Source: Mycolicibacterium neoaurum VKM Ac-1815D (GTDB taxonomy: Bacteria; Actinomycetota; Actinomycetes; Mycobacteriales; Mycobacteriaceae). Taken from it: a stretch of 64,000 nucleotides of DNA. The notes beneath the pieces were generated by a model that made no database searches, had not been told where the DNA came from, and saw only the letters and a program-made list of their open reading frames with translations. Where the stretch lies: positions 4,154,001-4,218,000 of the forward strand of contig NC_023036.2 in the NCBI RefSeq assembly GCF_000317305.3, given 5' to 3'. Shown here piece by piece: positions 1-8,590 of this stretch. A program made the translations under genes and the position numbers. The first letter of the stretch is position 1. Each line of letters begins with the position of its first letter.

Positions 1-98
1 CCGTCGACGACGACCGCGCCGAGCTCCAGAGCCTGCCCCTGAGTGGCATAACCTGCGGCGATCTGTTGTGCGGGGGTCTGCTCGGGCTGCACCGTCAT
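1..98 (-). CDS. N-terminus of a HerA-like (DUF853) ATPase, partial
   Basis: An ATG read leftward at 98 opens a frame that stays open to the window edge. It begins MTVQPEQTPAQQIAAGYATQ and continues with Leu-Glu-Leu-Gly-Ala-Val-Val-Val-Asp. The position, divergent from orn, is that of Rv2510c in M. tuberculosis, a DUF853/HerA-type ATPase, and the short N-terminus fits my memory of that family. Only about 32 residues are present, so no Walker motif can be checked. The family assignment rests mainly on gene order. Confidence 0.45.
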   Translation of the reverse strand, partial: MTVQPEQTPAQQIAAGYATQGQALELGAVVVD

Positions 99-179
99 GC
101 GGCAGACATTACTGAAGCGCACCCCGTCGGGGCGGGTTCACGCAGCTGATCATCGGCGGTGGGAATACTGTGGATCGCT

Positions 180-809
180 GTGCGTGAAGAACTGGTGTGG
201 ATCGACTGCGAGATGACCGGGCTCGATCTGAAGTCCGACAAGCTCATCGAGATTGCCGCGTTGGTCACCGATGCCGACCTCAACGTCCTCGGCGACGGTA
301 TCGACGTGGTGATCCACGCCGAGGCCGAGGACCTGTCCGGCATGGTCGAGGTGGTCGCCAAGATGCATGCGAATTCCGGGCTGGACAAGGAGGTGCTGGC
401 CTCCGACATCGACCTCGCCACCGCCGAGACGATGGTGCTGGACTACATCCGCAGCCATGTGAAGACCGCCAAAACCGCTCCGCTGTGCGGCAATTCGATC
501 GCGACCGATCGCGGTTTCATCGCTCGCGACATGCCGACCCTGGACAACTACCTGCACTACCGGATGATCGACGTCAGCTCGATCAAGGAGCTGTGCCGGC
601 GCTGGTACCCGCGGATCTACTTCGGTCAGCCCGAGAAGGGTCTGGCCCACCGGGCGCTGGCCGATATCCACGAGTCCATCCAGGAGCTCAAGTACTACCG
701 GCGCACCGCGTTCGTGGCCGCGCCCGGGCCCTCGACCAGCGAGATCGCGGCGGTCGCCGCCGAGCTGGGCCCCCGCGGCAGCGCGCCGAACCAAACCGAT
801 TCGGTGTAA
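180..809 (+). CDS. orn: Oligoribonuclease (DEDDh 3'-5' exonuclease)
   Basis: A 209-residue protein matching mycobacterial Orn almost throughout. It degrades 2-5 nt RNA fragments and linear dinucleotides such as pGpG in the cytoplasm, completing mRNA and cyclic-di-nucleotide turnover. The DEDDh acidic motif is visible at the N-terminus (VWIDCEMTGLD), followed by the conserved IDVSSIKELCRRWYP and HRALADIHESI blocks, which carry the C-terminal catalytic His and Asp. The start was placed at GTG 180 (MREELVWIDCE), where known Orn proteins begin. An in-frame GTG at 159 would add seven unconserved residues. The gene is followed by tRNA-His, as in M. tuberculosis. Confidence 0.96.
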   Translation: MREELVWIDCEMTGLDLKSDKLIEIAALVTDADLNVLGDGIDVVIHAEAEDLSGMVEVVAKMHANSGLDKEVLASDIDLATAETMVLDYIRSHVKTAKTAPLCGNSIATDRGFIARDMPTLDNYLHYRMIDVSSIKELCRRWYPRIYFGQPEKGLAHRALADIHESIQELKYYRRTAFVAAPGPSTSEIAAVAAELGPRGSAPNQTDSV

Positions 810-855
810 CGACCCTCATGCGGTTAAGATCGTCAGCGCCGCTCACGCGGCAATG

Positions 856-928
856 GTGGCTGTAGTTCAGTTGGTAGAGCACCAGGTTGTGATCCTGGCT
901 GTCGCGGGTTCGAGTCCCGTCAGCCACC
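856..928 (+). tRNA. hisT: tRNA-His (GTG anticodon)
   Basis: A 73-nt cloverleaf with acceptor arms GTGGCTG and CAGCCAC, the D-loop TAGTTCAGTTGGTAGA, anticodon loop TTGTGAT (anticodon GTG) and T-arm GCGGGTTCGAGTCCCGT. The discriminator base is C, as expected for tRNA-His. The terminal CCA is not encoded. It lies directly downstream of orn and is followed by a strong hairpin. Confidence 0.97.
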
Positions 929-939
929 CGGTAACGGGA

Positions 940-968
940 ACGCCGCCCACTCAGGTGGGCGGCGTTTT
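940..968 (+). terminator. Rho-independent terminator after tRNA-His
   Basis: A perfect 11-bp stem (ACGCCGCCCAC pairing with GTGGGCGGCGT) closes a four-base loop TCAG, and a short T run follows at 965-968. It sits 11 nt after the tRNA and probably ends the orn-tRNA transcript. Confidence 0.85.
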
Positions 969-1033
969 CGCGTTCGAGGTCCCGATTCGGAGAAAAGCGA
1001 CGCGTTTCCGCGTTTCCGGCACGCACCCGCAGG

Positions 1034-2161
1034 ATGATCTGGCAGGTGGGGACCTCCAAGACCGTCGCCGGGCTGGCATGCCTGGCACTGCTGGCGGCCG
1101 GCTGCGGCACCGCGGTCTCCAGCGGACCCACCGTCGCGCATGACGCACCCACCCGACTGATCGACCGTGACGTGCCGTGGGCACAGGTCGGATCGGGTTG
1201 GACACTGGCCACCTGGGCCGAAAGCCCCGACACGACCACACTGACGCTGGTCAGCCCGGCCGGTGACCGGCATCGGATCACCGAACTGGCCGCAAACTAT
1301 CGGCTCACCGACTGGTCCGGTGACGGCAGGCGCGCGCTGTTCAGCTCCAGCGACTACGACGCGGGCACCTATGGCACCACGACGCTCACCGAACTGGACC
1401 TGAGCACCGGCGCCACCACGGTCACCACCATGGAGGGACGCATCGCGGCCCGCTACACCCGGCCCACCGGCAAGGCCCTGTTCGTCACCGACGAGGACCG
1501 CAGGACCCTGCGCCGTGTCGACCTGGACGGCGTCGAGCAGCTCTCCTACGCCACCGACCGGCTCGGAGCGGCGGGCAGTTTCAACGGCCACCACCTGGCC
1601 AGCATCGACGGCACCCTGCTGGTGCTCGGCGCAGACAAGGGCCTGGCCGTCGTCGGCAACAACGGCCGGTTACGCGACCACCTCGATCTGCCGGGACCGA
1701 ACACCCACTGCGTACCGGTGCGCTGGTGGAACAGCGGCGCCGTGCTGGCCCGCTGTTCGGACGTGGAGCTGATCGGTAATCAGTTGTGGCAGATCCCGCT
1801 GGACGGGTCGACACCGACCGCGCTCACCGCGTTCAGCTCGGGCCGCCGCGATGACTACGGCGATGTGGCGGCCTGGCGGTTGCCCGAGGGCGCGTTCTTC
1901 CAGTCGCTGGGCGCGTGCGGAGCCACCTCGCTGGTGCGCCGCGATGCGCTGCTGGCGGTGCCCGGAGTGGACGCCGGCAAATCCGTGGTGGTCGTCGGAG
2001 CCAGTGGCGGCACGCTACTGCTCCGGGTCACCGATTCCTGCGGACCGGGTATCGCCCTGATCGCTTATGACACCGCCGCCGGGACCTCCCGGGTGCTGTT
2101 GGGTCCCCCGGCCACCACGGGCCGGGTGCCGGCGGCGCTGGCGTTCAGCGACGACCGGTAG
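1034..2161 (+). CDS. Predicted lipoprotein with beta-propeller-like repeats, function unknown
   Basis: A 375-residue exported protein. A hydrophobic signal (VAGLACLALLAAGC) ends in a good lipobox with Cys24, so it is probably lipidated and anchored outside the cytoplasmic membrane. The mature part is rich in short strands with repeated motifs of the kind D-x-x-G (GDRHRIT, DGRRALFS, DLDGVEQL, DGSTPTAL), which resemble TolB or WD-type propeller blades. I do not recognise a specific family and see no catalytic motif. A GTG at 1046 is an alternative start that would leave a shorter n-region. It lies alone between the tRNA-His terminator and the DUF899 gene. Confidence 0.75.
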   Translation: MIWQVGTSKTVAGLACLALLAAGCGTAVSSGPTVAHDAPTRLIDRDVPWAQVGSGWTLATWAESPDTTTLTLVSPAGDRHRITELAANYRLTDWSGDGRRALFSSSDYDAGTYGTTTLTELDLSTGATTVTTMEGRIAARYTRPTGKALFVTDEDRRTLRRVDLDGVEQLSYATDRLGAAGSFNGHHLASIDGTLLVLGADKGLAVVGNNGRLRDHLDLPGPNTHCVPVRWWNSGAVLARCSDVELIGNQLWQIPLDGSTPTALTAFSSGRRDDYGDVAAWRLPEGAFFQSLGACGATSLVRRDALLAVPGVDAGKSVVVVGASGGTLLLRVTDSCGPGIALIAYDTAAGTSRVLLGPPATTGRVPAALAFSDDR

Positions 2162-2221
2162 CGATGAGTAGTGCCCGCGGCGGCGGTCTACACAACGACA
2201 CACTTCGTGGAGGGAGACAAC

Positions 2222-2908
2222 ATGACCGCCAGACCACCGGTGGTGGACCAGGACACGTGGCGCACGGCGTTGGAGGACCTGCGCCGGCGGGAGAAGGCCG
2301 CCACCCGCGAGCTCGACGCCATCGCCGCCGAGCGCCGCAGGCTGCCGATGGTCGAGCTGCCCGAGTACGTCTTGACCGGCGCCGACGGCCCGGTCCGGCT
2401 GGCCGACGTGTTCGCCGGGAAGTCACAGCTGATCACCTACCACCACATGTGGAGTGACGGGGCGCAGTGGCAGTGCGGCGGGTGCACGGGTTTCACCTCG
2501 CAGTTCACCCGGCTGGATTTCCTGGACAACTACGACGCACGCTTCGTCATCGTCACCAACGGGCCGATCGATGAGGCACTGGCCTACCGGGACAGGGTCG
2601 GTAATGCGATGCAGTGGTACTCGGCGGCCGGCACCGGCTTCGGTGCCGATGTGGATGCCGCACCCGGCGAGGGATTCGCGGTGAATGTCTTTATGCGCGA
2701 TGGGGATAAGGTCTACCGGACCTGGCACACCAACGGCCGCGGCACCGAACAGCTCAGTAGTTCTTTCGCGCTGATCGACCTGTTGCCGTGGGGCAGACAG
2801 GAGGAGTGGCTGGACTCCCCCGCGGGTTGGCCGTCGCGTCCGACATACTCCGGATGGTTGGACAGCCCCGATATCGCACGTCTCTACGGAAAGGGTTCCG
2901 CGCAGTGA
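2222..2908 (+). CDS. DUF899 thioredoxin-like protein
   Basis: A 228-residue cytoplasmic protein of the DUF899 family (COG4312), which has a thioredoxin-like fold and is often described as a predicted dithiol-disulfide oxidoreductase without proven substrate. The family hallmark WQCGGCTGF is present near residue 83 with its two cysteines, and the FNVFMRDG-like and SSFALIDLLP-like strands follow. ATG 2222 was chosen because GGAGGGAG lies at 2209-2216 with ideal spacing. Longer in-frame starts lack a ribosome site. The last codons overlap the next gene by four bases (GTGA), so the two are probably translated together. Confidence 0.88.
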   Translation: MTARPPVVDQDTWRTALEDLRRREKAATRELDAIAAERRRLPMVELPEYVLTGADGPVRLADVFAGKSQLITYHHMWSDGAQWQCGGCTGFTSQFTRLDFLDNYDARFVIVTNGPIDEALAYRDRVGNAMQWYSAAGTGFGADVDAAPGEGFAVNVFMRDGDKVYRTWHTNGRGTEQLSSSFALIDLLPWGRQEEWLDSPAGWPSRPTYSGWLDSPDIARLYGKGSAQ

Positions 2909-3375
2909 GCACCACCGAGCGTTATGTCGTCACCCGCACCATCCCCGCCGCACCGGACCGCATTTTCGCCGTGCTGTCCGACCCGGGCCGTCACCAGGAC
3001 ACCGAGCCCGGCGATTGGGTGCGCGACGCGGTCAGCCAGCAGCCCATCACCGAGGCCGGGCAGATCTTTGTGGTCAACATGTTCAAGGACTTCGTCGGCG
3101 GGCACTACGTGATGCACAACCTGGTGACCGATTTCGAGCACGACCGCCGGATCGGTTGGCGGCCCGGCCGGCTCGACGAATCGGGCGACCATCAGCCCGG
3201 CGGGTGGTCGTGGTGTTACGACCTGACCCCCAATGGGGATGGCACCGACGTCACCATCACCTACGACTGGTCGGGCACACCGCAGAGCTTCCGTGACCGG
3301 ATCGGCAGCATGCCGCCGTTCGGGCCGCAGTACCTCGAACAATCCCTGGCGGCCCTGGAACGCTCAACGGTCTAG
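2905..3375 (+). CDS. SRPBCC (START/Bet v1-like) family protein
   Basis: A 156-residue protein beginning VSTTERYVVTRTIPAAPDR, the typical first strand and helix of the polyketide-cyclase/AHSA1-like SRPBCC fold. Conserved features are the IPAAPDRIFAVLSDP segment and the C-terminal long helix ending in LEQSLAALER. Such proteins have a deep hydrophobic pocket and bind or modify lipids and small molecules; the ligand cannot be read from sequence. The GTG start overlaps the DUF899 stop (GTGA), indicating an operon. Its stop overlaps the convergent ldtB stop by four bases. Confidence 0.85.
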   Translation: MSTTERYVVTRTIPAAPDRIFAVLSDPGRHQDTEPGDWVRDAVSQQPITEAGQIFVVNMFKDFVGGHYVMHNLVTDFEHDRRIGWRPGRLDESGDHQPGGWSWCYDLTPNGDGTDVTITYDWSGTPQSFRDRIGSMPPFGPQYLEQSLAALERSTV

Positions 3376-4592
3376 GTGCTGGCGTTGCCGGCCTTCCACT
3401 GCGGCCACGGGATGTTCCAGTCTCCGAGGCCGTCGGTTCCGGGAAGCACCGAACCGACCGTGCCGACGACCTCGACGATGTCACCACGTTTGGTGTTCTC
3501 GTAGAACCACTGCGCATTCGCGGTGCTGACGTTGAGGCAGCCGTGGCTGACATTGCTGTAGCCCTGGCTGCCCACCGACCACGGCGCCCCGTGCACGTAG
3601 ATACCGCTGTAGGACATCTGCGTGGCGTAATCCACCTCGGTGCGATATCCGTTGGGCGAGTTGACCGGAACGCCGTAGGTCGACGAATCCATCACCAGCT
3701 CGGCGAACCGGTCACCGATGATGTAGGTCCCGTTGTTGGTCGGGGTGCTGTCCTTGCCCATCGAGATCGGCATGGTCTTGATCACCTCGCCGTTGCGCCG
3801 GACGGTCAGCGTCTTGGTCGAGTCGTCGGCCGTCGCAATCAGCTGGTCGCCGATGGTGAAGTCGGTGCTCGCGTTGTCCTGGCCGAACAATCCGTCACCC
3901 AACTGGACGCCGTAGGTGTTGACGGCCACCTCGACCTTGGTGCCGGGCTTCCAGTATTGCGCTGGGCGCCAACGGACTTCGCGATTGTTCAGCCAGTAGA
4001 AGGCACCTTCGACCTTGGGCGTCGTGGTGACCTTGATGGCCTGCTCCGCGGCGGACCGGTTGGCGATGTTCTCGTCGAAGCGGATGGCGATCGGCTGTCC
4101 GACTCCGACGACCTCGCCCTTGTTGGGCAGCACATAGGGCATGGTCAGGTTCTTCGGCGAGTGCGTCTCGAAGGTCATCTGCGTCGACGCCGCGCCGGCC
4201 AGCCCCTGAGAGCTGGCCGTCAGTGTGTAGCTGGCGTTGTAGTCCAGCGGATCGGTGGTCGACCAGGTCAGCCCGTCCTTGCTGAGCTGACCTGCCACCG
4301 CCGAGCCGTTCTCGTCGACGAGGTTCACCGACCCGAGCACGCCGCCCTCGGTGCTCACCGTCACCGGCTCTTCGACCGTCACGCCGACGGCACCATCGGT
4401 CACCGAAGCGCTCAGCTTGGGCACCAGCAGATCACCGAAGGGGGTGCCCTTGTCGGCGATGGTCCTCGGTTGTTCGGGGGCCTGTTGAGAGCCACAGGCG
4501 CTCAGCGCGATTGCGGCCACCAGCCCCACTGCGATCGCGGTCCCCCACGTCCTTGCTCGACGTACGCCCACCCGCGGCGAATCCTGCACCAT
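3372..4592 (-). CDS. ldtB: L,D-transpeptidase LdtB (LdtMt2-type)
   Basis: A 406-residue lipoprotein that forms 3-3 meso-diaminopimelate cross-links in peptidoglycan and is a carbapenem target in mycobacteria. The signal peptide ends ALSAC with lipobox Cys33. Two immunoglobulin-like domains follow (about 55-250), then the YkuD catalytic domain (about 255-380) with HGAPWSVGSQGYSNVSHGC: His334, His350 and the nucleophile Cys352. These match His336 and Cys354 of LdtMt2 with a two-residue offset. The C-terminal extension with Trp residues (DWNIPWPQW) is also characteristic. It is the counterpart of Rv2518c and is convergent with the SRPBCC gene. Confidence 0.96.
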   Translation of the reverse strand: MVQDSPRVGVRRARTWGTAIAVGLVAAIALSACGSQQAPEQPRTIADKGTPFGDLLVPKLSASVTDGAVGVTVEEPVTVSTEGGVLGSVNLVDENGSAVAGQLSKDGLTWSTTDPLDYNASYTLTASSQGLAGAASTQMTFETHSPKNLTMPYVLPNKGEVVGVGQPIAIRFDENIANRSAAEQAIKVTTTPKVEGAFYWLNNREVRWRPAQYWKPGTKVEVAVNTYGVQLGDGLFGQDNASTDFTIGDQLIATADDSTKTLTVRRNGEVIKTMPISMGKDSTPTNNGTYIIGDRFAELVMDSSTYGVPVNSPNGYRTEVDYATQMSYSGIYVHGAPWSVGSQGYSNVSHGCLNVSTANAQWFYENTKRGDIVEVVGTVGSVLPGTDGLGDWNIPWPQWKAGNAST

Positions 4593-4751
4593 ACTTCTAG
4601 CCCCACCTCATGCCACGGACCCGCTGGGTCACAAACTTCCTGGCGATAGTCTAAGGGAACCGCCGACAACCGGCGGTCCGGCGAGGCCGCAAACCGGCTC
4701 TGTAATGCGGATTTCACCTCTGCGCGCCGGTGCTGTTATTGTTTCATCCGC

Positions 4752-4827
<76 letters not shown>

Positions 4828-4830
4828 CCG

Positions 4831-4864
4831 CAAAGGCCCTGCTTCGGCAGGGCCTTTGTCGTTT
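4831..4864 (+). terminator. Terminator of tRNA-Lys
   Basis: A perfect 12-bp stem CAAAGGCCCTGC / GCAGGGCCTTTG closes the very stable tetraloop TTCG, followed by TCGTTT. It starts four bases after the tRNA CCA. The same stem could also act on the convergent IclR transcript. Confidence 0.85.
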
Positions 4865-4936
4865 CGGGGCAAGTTGTTTTGGGGAAAGTCGTTTTAGGGC
4901 AAGTCGTAGGCGCACGTCGTCCGGGGCCCCGGGCGC

Positions 4937-5686
4937 TCAGCGCTCCCCTCGCAGCGCCCGGCTGATCCTGGTCGCCGCGTCGCGGACCTTCGCCCCGAGA
5001 TCGTCGAAACGTTCGGCGCAGATGCGGCTGGACGGCCCCGATACCGACAGCGCGGCCACCGGTCCGGTGGGCCCCAAGATCGGCGCGCCGAGGGATGAGA
5101 TGCCGACCGAGAGCCCACCCTCGTTCACCGAGTACCCCCGCTCGCGAATCTCGTTGACCACCGCGCGGATCCGGTCCGGATCGGTGAGGGTGTCCGGCGT
5201 CTGGGCCGGCAGCGCTCCGGCCAGGTAGCGATCGAGGTAATCCGGATCGCACGCGGAGAGATAGGCCAGCCCGGTGGCCGACGCGTGCAACGCGATCCGC
5301 TCACCGAGCGCCAGGAATGCGCGCAACCGGTGCGGGGTGTCCAGGCGCTCCACCAACACCAGCGAGTCCCCGTCGGGCGCGGCGAGGTGGACCGTCTCGG
5401 TCGTCGCCAACTGCAGCTCGTTCATCACCGGCAGCGCGATATCGCGCAGACTCTCCCCGCCGCCGGCGCGGCCGACCACCGCCACCACGCGGTAGGTCAG
5501 CTGCCAGCGGGTCGGGGTCGTGTCCGTCGGCCGTAGCCAGCCCACTTCCTGCAGGGTCAGCAGGATCCGCTGGACGGTGCTCTTGGGCAGTTCGACCCGG
5601 CGCGCCAGGTCGGACAGGCCCACCGGCTGCGCCTCGGCGACCGCCTCGAGTACCCGAAACGCCGATATGACGCTCTCTGTGGCCAA
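4937..5686 (-). CDS. IclR-family transcriptional regulator of the malonate operon
   Basis: A 249-residue IclR-type regulator. An N-terminal winged helix (about 1-60) includes LSDLARRVELPKSTVQRIL, and a C-terminal effector domain (about 75-245) has the SVNEGGLSVGISSLGAPI and PVAALSVSGPSSRI motifs that line the ligand pocket of the family. The start is TTG 5686, supported by GGGGAGG a few bases upstream. The gene is divergent from matC, with two inverted repeats in the 133-bp gap, so it probably controls the malonate operon and itself. The effector is likely malonate or a related dicarboxylate, which is an inference from context. Confidence 0.88.
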   Translation of the reverse strand: MATESVISAFRVLEAVAEAQPVGLSDLARRVELPKSTVQRILLTLQEVGWLRPTDTTPTRWQLTYRVVAVVGRAGGGESLRDIALPVMNELQLATTETVHLAAPDGDSLVLVERLDTPHRLRAFLALGERIALHASATGLAYLSACDPDYLDRYLAGALPAQTPDTLTDPDRIRAVVNEIRERGYSVNEGGLSVGISSLGAPILGPTGPVAALSVSGPSSRICAERFDDLGAKVRDAATRISRALRGER

Positions 5687-5725
5687 GGTTGCCTCCCCGG
5701 GTTGATGTGAGTTAGGTTACAGCAG

Positions 5726-5766
5726 TTCGGTCTACCAGACGAACCGTCGGTCCATTCTACGGACCG
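5726..5766. promoter_or_regulatory. Two inverted repeats, candidate IclR operators
   Basis: Between the divergent iclR and matC starts lie TTCGGTCTACCAGACGAA (5726-5743; arms GTCT/AGAC, extended by TTC/GAA) and CGGTCC-N7-GGACCG (5748-5766, perfect 6-bp arms). IclR proteins usually bind such palindromes between divergent promoters. No binding data are available here. Confidence 0.55.
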
Positions 5767-5819
5767 CTGTCAACGACTGACAACAAAACGACAGCAAAAG
5801 CCAACAGGAGGTGCTCGCC

Positions 5820-7172
5820 GTGACGGCACAACTGGTCGCACTCGGGATATTCATCGCGGTGTTCGCGATCGCCGCCATCCGCAACGTCAACATCGGCATC
5901 GTGATGTTCCCCGTCGCCTGCGTGGTGGGACTCTGGCTCGCCGATCTGAGCCTGAACCAGGTCATCGGTGAGTTCCCGCTGAGCATCCTGGTGCTCCTGG
6001 TCGGGGTGACCTACTTCTTCGGTATCGCGCACAGCAACGGCACCATCGAGTGGCTCATCCAGGCCTCGCTGGCACGGGTGGGCAACCGCGACGCCCTCTT
6101 CCCCGCGGTGTTCTTCGCTCTCACCGCCGTCATCTCGGCCATGGGCGCACCACTCGGCGGCCTGGTGATGGCACCGATGGGCATGAGCATCGCGCACAAA
6201 CGCGGTATCGACCCCATGTTGATGGCCCTGGCCATGGGCGCCGGCCTGAGCGCCGGCGCGTTCGCGCCCACCAGCCTCTTCGGCATCATCACCTGGGGTA
6301 CGGCGAACGAGGCCGGTATCGCGCTGAGCCCGCTGCTGCTCTTCGGTGTCGCGCTCGCACTGAACCTCGTGCTGCTCGCGGTGGCCTACGTGATGTTCGG
6401 ACGCAAGAAGGTCATCACCGCCCAGGCGCCCGCCTTCAGCGAGGCCATGGTCGCCCGCGGTGCGGCCCTGCCCCAGTACGGCGGCTCCACCCTCGATATC
6501 GGTGACGGTGACACCCCGGGGGGCGACGACGAGTTGCCCGCCCCCGAACGTCCCACCGGGATGCAGATGTTGACCATCGCCATGATGGTGGTGCTCGTCG
6601 GCGCGGTCGTGGTGATGTCACTGATGGGCCTGACACCCGATATCGGCGTGCTCGGCTACGGATTGGGCGCTGTCGCCGCCCTGCTCGACGCCTCCTCGGG
6701 CAAGAAGGCGATGAGCCGGATCGACTGGGGTTCGGTGCTTCTGGTCGGCGGCATCATCACCTATGTCGGTGTGCTGACCGAGATGGGTGTGGTCGACATG
6801 CTCGGCGAGGGTGCGGTTCATCTCGGCTCACCTCTGGTGGCCGCGGTGCTGCTGTGCGCGGCGGCCGGACTGATCTCGGCCTTCGCCTCCACCACCGGCA
6901 TGTTGGCCGCCCTTGTGCCGCTGGCCCTTCCGCTGATCGCCGACGGTGGCATCCCCGGCTGGGCGCTGATCTGCGCCATCGGTGTGTGCGCATCGATCGT
7001 CGATGTCTCCCCGTTCTCCACCGTCGGGGCCACCTACGTGGCGACCACCGTCGACGAGGACGCCCGGCCCCGGATGACCAAGCTGCTCACCCGGTGGGGC
7101 CTGTCGATGGTGGTGGTCGGACCGGTGGTCCTGACCCTCGTGCTCATCGTGCCCGGGATGGTCTTGTCATGA
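5820..7172 (+). CDS. matC: MatC-type dicarboxylate (malonate) carrier
   Basis: A 450-residue membrane protein with about 11-12 hydrophobic segments. It resembles the MatC N-terminal family of the ion-transporter superfamily: an N-terminal block of helices to about residue 130 with the loop AMGAPLGGLVMAPMGMS, a soluble Asp/Glu-rich linker near residue 225-245, and a second half ending in SPFSTVGATYVA. It should import malonate or a similar dicarboxylate. The start is GTG 5820, preceded by AGGAGG at 5806-5811 with eight-base spacing. Its stop overlaps matB (ATGA). Substrate is inferred from the coupled ligase. Confidence 0.82.
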   Translation: MTAQLVALGIFIAVFAIAAIRNVNIGIVMFPVACVVGLWLADLSLNQVIGEFPLSILVLLVGVTYFFGIAHSNGTIEWLIQASLARVGNRDALFPAVFFALTAVISAMGAPLGGLVMAPMGMSIAHKRGIDPMLMALAMGAGLSAGAFAPTSLFGIITWGTANEAGIALSPLLLFGVALALNLVLLAVAYVMFGRKKVITAQAPAFSEAMVARGAALPQYGGSTLDIGDGDTPGGDDELPAPERPTGMQMLTIAMMVVLVGAVVVMSLMGLTPDIGVLGYGLGAVAALLDASSGKKAMSRIDWGSVLLVGGIITYVGVLTEMGVVDMLGEGAVHLGSPLVAAVLLCAAAGLISAFASTTGMLAALVPLALPLIADGGIPGWALICAIGVCASIVDVSPFSTVGATYVATTVDEDARPRMTKLLTRWGLSMVVVGPVVLTLVLIVPGMVLS

Positions 7173-8590
7173 CCGCTCCCCTGCTGCGCGCATTGCTCGA
7201 CGATGGCGTCGCCGACGATGACAAGATGATCACCATCGACGGGCACTCGTTGTCGCGCAGGCGACTTCGTGACATCGCATCGTCCTTCGGCGCCGATCTG
7301 CGTGCCGGCGGCCCCGCCCCGGTGGTGGCCGTCGACGCCGAACCGACGCTGCGCACCGTCGTGGCGGTCACCGGCTGTCTGCTCGCCGGCATTCCGGTGG
7401 TGCCTGTGCCACCGGACGCCGGACCGGCCGAGGTGAACCACATCCTGGCCGATTCCGCGGCCACCGTGTGGGTCGGCGCTGCGCGCCAGGGTGTCGAGCT
7501 GCCCGTCGCCGTGCCCGACCACGACCGGACACCGGCCGCTGAACTGGAACCTGTTGACCCGCAGCAGGTTGCGATCATCCTCTACACCTCCGGAACGACG
7601 GGCGCGCCGAAGGGTGTGCTGTTGAGCCACCATGCGATCGCCGCCGGCTTGGACGGGCTGGCGCAGGCCTGGGCGTGGACATCGGCCGATACCGTGGCCC
7701 ACGGCCTCCCGCTGTTCCACACCCACGGCCTGATCCTCGGCGTGCTGGGATCACTTCACATCGGCTCGCGTCTGGTCCACACCGGCAAACCGACCCCGCA
7801 GCGTTACGCCGAGACCGCCGCCACCATGTACTTCGGCGTGCCGACGGTCTGGACCCGCATCACCCGCGACGAGTCGTCCGCCACGGCGCTGTCCTCGGCG
7901 CGGCTGCTGGTCAGCGGCAGCGCTCCGTTGCCGGTGCCGGTGTTCGAACGGCTGCGCGAGCTGACCGGGCACGCCCCGGTCGAGCGGTACGGCATGACCG
8001 AGACCATGATCACGCTGAGCACCCGCGCCGACGGTGAACGACGCCCGGGCTGGGTGGGCCTGCCGATCACCGGTGCGCAGACACGCCTGCGCGCCGACGA
8101 CGGCGGCCCGGTCCCCCACGACGGCGAATCGATCGGCCGACTCGAGGTCCGCGGCCCCATGCTGTTCGACGGATACCTCAACCTGCCCGAGATCACGGCA
8201 TCGTGCTGGACCGAGGACGGTTGGTTCGTCACCGGCGACCTGGCCGCGATCGACGAGCGCGGGTTCCACCGCATCGTGGGTCGGGAATCGGTGGACCTGA
8301 TCAAATCCGGCGGCTATCGCATCGGCGCCGGGGAGATCGAGACCTCGCTGCTCGCCCTGCCCGAGGTCTCCGAGGTCGCGGTGATCGGCGCACCTGATGA
8401 CGACCTGGGACAGCGAATCATCGCCTTCGTCGTCACCGACTCCCCGACCGCCGGCGAGGTGCTGGCCGAGGAACTCATCGCCCACGTCGCCGAGGACCTG
8501 TCCTGGCACAAGCGTCCCCGCGAGATCCGATTCGTCACCGCCCTGCCACGCAACGCGATGGGCAAAATCCAGAAGAAAGCACTGATGTGA
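7169..8590 (+). CDS. matB: Malonyl-CoA synthetase (malonate-CoA ligase)
   Basis: A 473-residue ANL-superfamily adenylate-forming ligase closest to Streptomyces coelicolor MatB as I remember it. It converts malonate (often methylmalonate too), ATP and CoA to malonyl-CoA, AMP and PPi. The P-loop YTSGTTGAPKG lies at 139-149, GSAPLPVPVFERL and VERYGMTET follow, the hinge GRESVDLIKSGGYRIGAGE is near residue 370-388, and the adenylation lysine is Lys466 (NAMGKIQKKALM). Its shortness (under 500 residues) also fits MatB. It is coupled by four-base overlaps to matC and to the thioesterase-like gene. No malonyl-CoA decarboxylase (MatA) is present nearby. Confidence 0.9.
   Translation: MTAPLLRALLDDGVADDDKMITIDGHSLSRRRLRDIASSFGADLRAGGPAPVVAVDAEPTLRTVVAVTGCLLAGIPVVPVPPDAGPAEVNHILADSAATVWVGAARQGVELPVAVPDHDRTPAAELEPVDPQQVAIILYTSGTTGAPKGVLLSHHAIAAGLDGLAQAWAWTSADTVAHGLPLFHTHGLILGVLGSLHIGSRLVHTGKPTPQRYAETAATMYFGVPTVWTRITRDESSATALSSARLLVSGSAPLPVPVFERLRELTGHAPVERYGMTETMITLSTRADGERRPGWVGLPITGAQTRLRADDGGPVPHDGESIGRLEVRGPMLFDGYLNLPEITASCWTEDGWFVTGDLAAIDERGFHRIVGRESVDLIKSGGYRIGAGEIETSLLALPEVSEVAVIGAPDDDLGQRIIAFVVTDSPTAGEVLAEELIAHVAEDLSWHKRPREIRFVTALPRNAMGKIQKKALM

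Noticed and set aside
3543..4649. A 368-codon frame antisense to ldtB
   Set aside because: It is Val/Gly/Arg/His-rich without motifs and lies wholly over the well supported ldtB gene.
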